Assembly (NCBI GenBank): GCA_003561145.1
Contig: PWXL01000228.1
Location: 1 to 35,227, forward strand
DNA: 35,227 nucleotides
Source of the DNA: Candidatus Atribacteria bacterium
Lineage (GTDB): Bacteria; Atribacterota; Atribacteria; Atribacterales; Atribacteraceae
Reading direction: 5' to 3'
The notes under the pieces: model-generated
What the model was told of the DNA's origin: nothing
Database searches by the model: none
What the model saw: only the letters and a program-made list of their open reading frames with translations
Program-made: the position numbers and the translations under genes
Shown here: piece after piece, positions 30,530 to 35,227 of the stretch
How positions within the stretch are numbered: position 1 is the first letter of the stretch
Layout: the number at the start of each line of letters is the position of its first letter

Positions 30530-31675
30530 ATGGACGCGTCTTTCGTTTTCCGCTTACCCAAGGAGATATTTTATGGTTCCGGTGAGTTGAGGGAAACAGG
30601 AAAGATCGTTAAAAAATTGGGGAAAAGAGCGCTTGTAGTCTGTGGGAAAAGTGCAGCCCGCAGCACAGGTTTTCTCTCACTGATGGAAGATTCCCTTGGA
30701 AGTGCCCGCATACCTATGAAAATATTTGAAGGAGTGGAACCTGAGCCCTCCCTGGAAACAGTAGACCGTGGAATCAGTGAGGGGATGCAGTGGGGTTGTG
30801 ATATGGTTATTTCCCTCGGCGGTGGGAGTGTGCTGGACTGTGGGAAAGCGATAGCAGGCGTACTTGGAAACGGCGAAAGTGTGATCCCCTTTTTCAAGGG
30901 AGAACCCTTACTGAAACCAGGCTGCCCTTGGATTGCTGTTCCCACTACTGCCGGTACAGGGTCGGAAATGACCAATAATGCGGTTCTTACAGACCGCGCG
31001 AGAAAATTAAAGCAAAGCCTGCGCAGTCCTTACCTGATGGCTAGAGTTGTGGTTACTGATCCTCTCCTCACCCATTCAATGAACCCCTACCTCACGGCAA
31101 CATCAGGTGTTGATGCGATAGTACAAGCCATAGAGGCCTATACAAGCCCCCGCAGTAATCCAGTGAGTGATGTATTGGGATTGGAAGCTGTTGCCCTCCT
31201 GTGGTCTCATTTACCTGAGGCGGTCCGTAGGGGAGATGACCATGTTGCTCGTGAAAAGGTGGCACGGGGAAGTATGTTGAGTGCGATGTCTTTTGCAAAT
31301 TCTTCTTCAGGTCCGGCACATGGGTTGTCCCATATCGTTGGTCCTGAGTTTGGAGTGGTTCATGGAGAAGCCTGTGGGGTTTTCCTTCCTCATGTTATTC
31401 GGTTTAATGCAGAGATCTTGAGAGAGCGATATGCACGCTTAGCGGATACCTTGGGAATACCCTCTCATACTTCAGATCGTGCTGTAGGTGTGGCGGATGC
31501 CCTTGAACAGCTGATGAAGGAGATAGGCTTACGAACCCGCCTGAGCGATTGGGGTATTACGGAGCGGATGCTCGATGGTGTGGTACGAGAAGAAGCGGTG
31601 AGCCGCAATATTCGTGAGAACCCTCGTCCTATAGATAAAAAAGGAATTGAAGAGTTATTACGCCGGACATTGTAA
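30530..31675 (+). CDS. Iron-containing alcohol dehydrogenase
   Basis: The 381-residue enzyme belongs to the group III metal-dependent alcohol dehydrogenases, which reduce aldehydes or oxidise alcohols with NAD(P). ATG 30530 follows GGGGGA. The dinucleotide site is VISLGGGSVLDCGKAIA; PTTAGTGSEMT follows. Metal ligands are Asp in TSGVDAIVQAIEAY and His residues in GPAHGLSHIVG and VVHGEACG. The C-terminal PRPIDKKGIEELL is typical. Alcohol, 1,3-propanediol or lactaldehyde substrates are all possible. It is in the run from the LexA-like gene to the cupin. Confidence 0.92.
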   Translation: MDASFVFRLPKEIFYGSGELRETGKIVKKLGKRALVVCGKSAARSTGFLSLMEDSLGSARIPMKIFEGVEPEPSLETVDRGISEGMQWGCDMVISLGGGSVLDCGKAIAGVLGNGESVIPFFKGEPLLKPGCPWIAVPTTAGTGSEMTNNAVLTDRARKLKQSLRSPYLMARVVVTDPLLTHSMNPYLTATSGVDAIVQAIEAYTSPRSNPVSDVLGLEAVALLWSHLPEAVRRGDDHVAREKVARGSMLSAMSFANSSSGPAHGLSHIVGPEFGVVHGEACGVFLPHVIRFNAEILRERYARLADTLGIPSHTSDRAVGVADALEQLMKEIGLRTRLSDWGITERMLDGVVREEAVSRNIRENPRPIDKKGIEELLRRTL

Positions 31676-31707
31676 CGCATGAGGGCACTATTGGGGAGGA
31701 ATGTGAT

Positions 31708-32043
31708 ATGGAACTGGTGAGAGAGGAAGATTTGTCTTTCCGCCATGGGGATTGGGGTATTAAATATCTTTTCCGTGGTCCACGGCTTGATTGGGGAGTA
31801 GTGCTTCTGAGGCCGGGGGAAAGAATGGGTGCACATTATCACCGGGAAGTCGAAGAAACCTTTTTCATACTTGAGGGGACGGGTGAGCTTATAGTAGACG
31901 GGCAAGCCATACCCGTAGATGAAGGAACCGCATGCCGGCTGGAACCGGGGGAACGACACGATCTGGCCGCGTCTTCTCACCATGCATTACGCGGGATATT
32001 CATCAAAACACCCTATCTTCCTGACGATAAGCAAAACTGTTAA
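31708..32043 (+). CDS. Single-domain cupin protein
   Basis: The 111-residue protein is a small beta-barrel cupin. Motif 1 reads GERMGAHYHREVEETFFILEG (two His and Glu for a metal) and motif 2 ends with EPGERHDLAA, giving the fourth ligand His. Such single cupins act as isomerases, dioxygenases or ligand sensors. ATG 31708 follows GGGGAGGAA. It comes 32 bases after the iron alcohol dehydrogenase gene, likely as the last gene of that operon; no terminator hairpin with a T-run is visible before the promoter at 32083. Confidence 0.88.
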   Translation: MELVREEDLSFRHGDWGIKYLFRGPRLDWGVVLLRPGERMGAHYHREVEETFFILEGTGELIVDGQAIPVDEGTACRLEPGERHDLAASSHHALRGIFIKTPYLPDDKQNC

Positions 32044-32082
32044 AAAAGAGAGACATGTTGCCGATTATTAAAAAAAAGAGCA

Positions 32083-32111
32083 TTGGTATCCTGGCGAAAA
32101 TAGTGTAATAT
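32083..32111 (+). promoter_or_regulatory. Sigma-70-type promoter before the DUF2148 gene
   Basis: TTGGTA (32083-32088) and TAATAT (32106-32111) are separated by 17 bases. The leader to ATG 32278 would be about 160 bases and contains no obvious hairpin or open frame with a ribosome site. Confidence 0.45.
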
Positions 32112-32277
32112 GGGACAGGAGAAACGCAGTGTAAAAGGGAGAATATGGTACGTCCGTCTGTATTTTTACTGATATACCCTCTTACACGTTACCGTTACCC
32201 GTTCTACTCCACACAGGCGTACGGGGGTGGAAGGGTAGATGCATTGGAGTACCTATTTTCCCAAGGGAGGGAACAGG

Positions 32278-32802
32278 ATGATAGAAGCCATACTCGATGT
32301 TGCCCGTTTCATGGCTATTTCTGCCCGAACGGCACCAAAATCAAAAGGAGAAGACTTTCTTTCCATTGAAATTCTTGAAGGTGAGCAGGTAATATTGGTT
32401 GGGGAAGCCATGGTACAGTGGGGGGAAGAGAATGGTATCGCAGGTTTTGTGCGTGACGGAAGAAATGTTCTTGCTTCAAGTGCAGTGGTTTTAGTTGGTC
32501 TCAAGGATGCAAAACCTTTGGGACTTGATTGTGGAGCATGCGGGTATGACCGGTGTACAGACCTTTTGCCGGCGGAAAAGAGTCAATTCAGAGGACCGCA
32601 GTGTGCTTTCCGCCTCGTGGATTTGGGAATTGCCCTTGGGTCAGCTGTAAAGACCGCTTCACTTTTAAACGTTGATAATCGAATTATGTACCGTATTGGA
32701 ATGATGGCGAGAAAGAAGGGCATAAGCAATGACGATGTGGTCCTGGGTATTCCGCTTTCCGCACTGGGAAAAAATGTGTATTTTGATCGGAAGGAGCAGT
32801 GA
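32278..32802 (+). CDS. DUF2148 ferredoxin-domain protein
   Basis: A 174-residue protein from ATG 32278, seven bases after GGGAGG. It has the DUF2148 pattern: an N-terminal MIEAILDVARFMAISARTAP segment, a central LDCGACGYDRC cluster (C-x2-C-x4-C) and a further Cys in RGPQCAFR, which could bind a 4Fe-4S cluster, then ALGSAVKTASLLNVDNRIMY. These proteins are common in anaerobes and have no assigned function. The gene sits nine bases before a membrane-anchored protein, so both may be expressed together. Confidence 0.87.
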   Translation: MIEAILDVARFMAISARTAPKSKGEDFLSIEILEGEQVILVGEAMVQWGEENGIAGFVRDGRNVLASSAVVLVGLKDAKPLGLDCGACGYDRCTDLLPAEKSQFRGPQCAFRLVDLGIALGSAVKTASLLNVDNRIMYRIGMMARKKGISNDDVVLGIPLSALGKNVYFDRKEQ

Positions 32803-32811
32803 GGTGAGGCC

Positions 32812-33828
32812 ATGGAGGGCTTGAGAGTTCAAGATATCATCGGGTTGATTCTGGCCATTCTTATCGTGGCCATTCTGATCAGTATCATCCTTATTCTTCG
32901 AGAAAGTTCCCGGGAGAAAAGAATGTGGCAGCAGGATGATTATGATGAATACGAGGAAACAAAAAAACCTCGCTCCAGGATGAACCTGGAGCGAAAACAA
33001 GGAGTAAAATTCTCCCGTCCCTCCGCTTCCGTACCATCGCAAAAAAAGGAAGAAACCCCTACCTCCGAGCTTGAGACAAAGCGTAAATGGGGGCGAATTC
33101 CACGGGAACGCGATTTTCCTCGTGAGCAGGAGCAAGCACGGGAGGGAGAAAAAACAGTACAGGAACGCAGACCGTTGTGGAAGCGTACGACGGGGGATGA
33201 GGAAGTGGTGATTGAGAAAGTCACTCCACGACCATCACATCCCACTCAACCGCCCGAAAAAGAAGAAGCGGTCTCTCCACCTCCTCCTCAATGGGAAAAA
33301 GAGGAAGAGAAAGAGGTACCATCCCGTGTTCCTCTGGAGGAAGAAAGACCTCACCGCGAGCCCCGACAGGCTGTCTTGGAAAGAGCCTTGAAGAAATTGC
33401 AGGAAACGGGTATTGAGATTCGGGCATTGAAGGTCGGCCTGGGAGAGGAGAATATTGATTTTTCTCCCTTGTTGTGGGAAGCAAGGGAAGAAGTAAAAGC
33501 AGGAAAAAACATCGGTGACATAGTGATCCATACGGTTTTTAAAAATATTCCTGGACGGTCCGGCGAAGATGTTGTGGAATTGTACCGCTCCGGAGATGTG
33601 TCGGTAGTGGATAGGTTGGAAGCCAAGGTGCGCACAGCTGAGGGAAGAGATTACCTGGTAGCCTCTTTGTATCTTTCACATTTTCGCATTCCTGAGCTGA
33701 GTCGTTTGACCAGGAACGGTACCCTTACCGAAGAAGAACTGGAAGTTCTTGCTGCTTTGAAATTTGTTGACCGGAGTACAAAAAAGGATTTTGCCCGGGC
33801 CGTGTATTCACGGATCATGAATGAATGA
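32812..33828 (+). CDS. Membrane-anchored protein with Pro/Glu-rich linker, unknown function
   Basis: The 338-residue protein has one N-terminal membrane helix (about 8-30, IIGLILAILIVAILISIILIL), a long charged and proline-rich linker (about 31-185, full of E, K, R and P) and a compact C-terminal domain (about 190-338, from RALKKLQETGIEIRALKVGL to RAVYSRIMNE). The architecture recalls cell-division or envelope scaffold proteins but I recognise no family. ATG 32812 follows GAGGTGAGG. The next small membrane gene starts just after its stop, and a coiled-coil membrane protein follows, so the three may form an envelope module. Confidence 0.82.
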   Translation: MEGLRVQDIIGLILAILIVAILISIILILRESSREKRMWQQDDYDEYEETKKPRSRMNLERKQGVKFSRPSASVPSQKKEETPTSELETKRKWGRIPRERDFPREQEQAREGEKTVQERRPLWKRTTGDEEVVIEKVTPRPSHPTQPPEKEEAVSPPPPQWEKEEEKEVPSRVPLEEERPHREPRQAVLERALKKLQETGIEIRALKVGLGEENIDFSPLLWEAREEVKAGKNIGDIVIHTVFKNIPGRSGEDVVELYRSGDVSVVDRLEAKVRTAEGRDYLVASLYLSHFRIPELSRLTRNGTLTEEELEVLAALKFVDRSTKKDFARAVYSRIMNE

Positions 33829-33865
33829 ACACAATGTACCGGAAGCCAGGAGGCGGTATCCACCT

Positions 33866-34075
33866 ATGAAACCTCCTCAGAAGGGGTTACCCACCTGGAA
33901 TCGGAATTTTGATTGTGTCAATAGAAAAGAGCATCGTAATACCTGGCTATATATGATTGTGATTTTAGTGGCCGTGGTGGCTCTTTTTATTCTCGGGAAT
34001 GTATATTCCCCGGTATTCTACGATGATTACCAGGTATTTGAACGAGTGAACACCGCCCTACGTCTTATTCAATAA
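33866..34075 (+). CDS. Small single-helix membrane protein, unknown function
   Basis: A protein of 69 residues from ATG 33866, preceded by AGGAGG at 33848-33853 (spacing a little long); an earlier ATG at 33821 overlapping the upstream gene would add 15 residues and lacks a ribosome site. It has a basic N-terminus, one membrane helix (about 28-45, WLYMIVILVAVVALFILGN) and a short outside tail (VYSPVFYDDYQVFERVNTAL). The topology resembles FtsL/FtsB-type bitopic proteins, though the tail is too short for a coiled coil. I recognise no family. Confidence 0.65.
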   Translation: MKPPQKGLPTWNRNFDCVNRKEHRNTWLYMIVILVAVVALFILGNVYSPVFYDDYQVFERVNTALRLIQ

Positions 34076-34110
34076 TACTCGTGTTCAAAGGGAGAGGAGG
34101 TTGACGGTTT

Positions 34111-35227
34111 GTGAAGAATGATCAGGTTTCCCTGTTGGCGATCGTTGCCCTGGTTCTAGCTGCCTTGGCTGTTGTGTTTTGGGCATTTCTTTTTCCAGGG
34201 GTTACAGGAAGACTCGCAACAACTGAGGAAAATATGCAGCGCCACGATTTCCGCTTGCAACACATTGAAGAAAAGGTGGCAGCGATTCCCGAGGATCTGG
34301 AGGAATTTCGTGATGCTATGACTTCGGTTGAGGAGAGGTTGGATGATTTTGAGCACATGGATCAGGAAGTGGCATCACTGGAAGAGCGGATGAGCGATAC
34401 TGATATGACGGTTCAGTCGCTAACCGATGACCTCGAACACCTACAAGCCCATGCAATGCGGTGGGAGGAAGCTGCGGCTCTTATTCAGGAACAACTGGCT
34501 GTTCAGGAAGATCTCCTTCGTTCTCTGGAAGCAAGCTTTCTTTCCCAACAAGCCAAATTGGATGCCCAGATCCTTGAAAGAGAAGAGTTGGTTTCCCTGA
34601 TAGAGGAAGTTGCCGTGGCCTCGGAAAGTATGAGCCAGCGGATCGTTTTTCTTGAAGGAAGTTTGTCCGACATTTCACAGAGAGTTATTGCCGGTGAACA
34701 GCGATTTGATGAATTGGAAGAGTCTCTGGATCACATACTTGAATTAACTCTTGAAGTGGATGCCCTGCGGGAGGAAATGGAATCGCTCAATATTGACACG
34801 CGCTTTCAGGCTGCGCTCAATTATATTGACGTGCTGGTATCCGGCATTCGCACAGAGGTGAATGAAGTTCGTTCGGATGTTACAGAAGGATTTCAAGGAG
34901 CGGCTAGTGAACGGAATGAACTGCAATTGAAACTGCAGACACTGGAAGAAACCCTTATCAGGCAACGTATTACCTTGGAGGAAGTACAGGAAGACCTTTA
35001 CAAAGAAGTTGATGGTCTTCGGAACCAACTTGTCGAGGAAATGATGGGAGTTACAGAAGAAACACACGAAGTTCGTGAAGAGATTCAGGAAAGCATTCGG
35101 CAAATAGAGGAACGTGTACAGGAAATGGCGCTTATAGTTGCAGAGGCCTTGACGCATGAGGAACTCACGGAGTTCAGTGAGGCTTTTATGGCTGAAATCG
35201 AGCAATTCAGGGAAGAGATGACCACCC
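34111..35227 (+). CDS. Membrane-anchored long coiled-coil protein, 3' end outside the window
   Basis: The frame is open from GTG 34111 (after GGAGAGGAGG at 34091-34100) to the window end: 372 codons without a stop. A membrane helix lies at about 7-28 (LLAIVALVLAALAVVFWAFL), then nearly the whole visible part is a heptad-rich coiled coil dominated by Glu, Leu, Gln and Asp (for example HIEEKVAAIPEDLEEFRDAM and LEERMSDTDMTVQSLTDDLE). There is only one clear helix breaker group, around IPED. No enzymatic domain is visible so far. It is 35 bases after the small membrane protein. A structural or tethering role in the envelope is the most that can be inferred. Confidence 0.82.
   Translation, partial: MKNDQVSLLAIVALVLAALAVVFWAFLFPGVTGRLATTEENMQRHDFRLQHIEEKVAAIPEDLEEFRDAMTSVEERLDDFEHMDQEVASLEERMSDTDMTVQSLTDDLEHLQAHAMRWEEAAALIQEQLAVQEDLLRSLEASFLSQQAKLDAQILEREELVSLIEEVAVASESMSQRIVFLEGSLSDISQRVIAGEQRFDELEESLDHILELTLEVDALREEMESLNIDTRFQAALNYIDVLVSGIRTEVNEVRSDVTEGFQGAASERNELQLKLQTLEETLIRQRITLEEVQEDLYKEVDGLRNQLVEEMMGVTEETHEVREEIQESIRQIEERVQEMALIVAEALTHEELTEFSEAFMAEIEQFREEMTT

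Noticed and set aside
1-35227. CRISPR arrays, tRNA or rRNA genes, insertion sequences, prophage genes
   Set aside because: I looked for regularly spaced repeats, cloverleaf-like segments, transposase motifs and phage genes by eye and found none; a tRNAscan or CRISPR finder run would settle this.

Overview
The window looks like a chromosomal segment of a deep-branching, diderm, probably anaerobic bacterium. Four things suggest this. A lipopolysaccharide-export (Lpt) gene set implies an outer membrane. Rubrerythrin and iron-sulfur proteins suggest anaerobic chemistry. LacI regulators with solute-binding proteins indicate a carbohydrate- or organic-solute scavenger. GTG and TTG starts with strong GGAGG-type ribosome sites are common. 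The mix (Lpt genes beside a DUF3084 protein, YlbF-like protein, ornithine decarboxylase, many ABC binding proteins) would fit Atribacterota, Synergistota or similar lineages, but I cannot place it from sequence alone. I see no rRNA, tRNA, CRISPR array, transposase or phage gene.

Region by region. 1-5870: a catabolic operon with two URO-D/methyltransferase-like proteins, a LacI regulator and two tandem paralogous ABC solute-binding proteins, closed by a strong terminator. 5978-9265: a YlbF-like gene convergent with a five-gene reverse operon (zinc-ribbon protein, ECF sigma factor, HxxxCxxC anti-sigma factor, serine acetyltransferase, membrane zinc-ribbon protein), which reads as a thiol/redox-stress module. 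9591-14312: single genes and pairs (rubrerythrin, folate-type ECF S component, sirtuin, AI-2E-type permease, glycosyltransferase with a Cys-rich DUF6485-like protein, TPR lipoprotein-like or exported protein). 14563-17834: a second sugar cassette (sugar-phosphate isomerase/epimerase, zinc alcohol dehydrogenase, LacI regulator).

18094-23886: an isolated FlgM-like protein, then TlpA-rhodanese fusion, LptC, LptA, LptB, LptF/G and DUF3084 in one forward run with overlapping or closely spaced genes. 23869-26642: a reverse operon of isocitrate/isopropylmalate-type dehydrogenase, FAH-family hydrolase and AEC transporter. 26816-29080: ornithine decarboxylase convergent with an aldo/keto reductase carrying two 4Fe-4S motifs. 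29211-32043: a stand-alone Lrp ligand-binding (RAM) domain, a LexA homologue that has lost its autoproteolysis residues, YjbQ, iron-containing alcohol dehydrogenase and a cupin. 32278-35227: a DUF2148 iron-sulfur protein followed by three membrane-anchored proteins of unknown function, the last a long coiled coil that runs off the window.

The strongest candidates for something new are the protease-dead LexA homologue paired with a stand-alone RAM domain (29211-30104), the sigma/anti-sigma/CysE/zinc-ribbon operon (6401-9265), the TlpA-dead-rhodanese protein translationally coupled to LptC (18773-20102), and the patchy synonymous-site conservation between the two tandem binding proteins, which suggests gene conversion.
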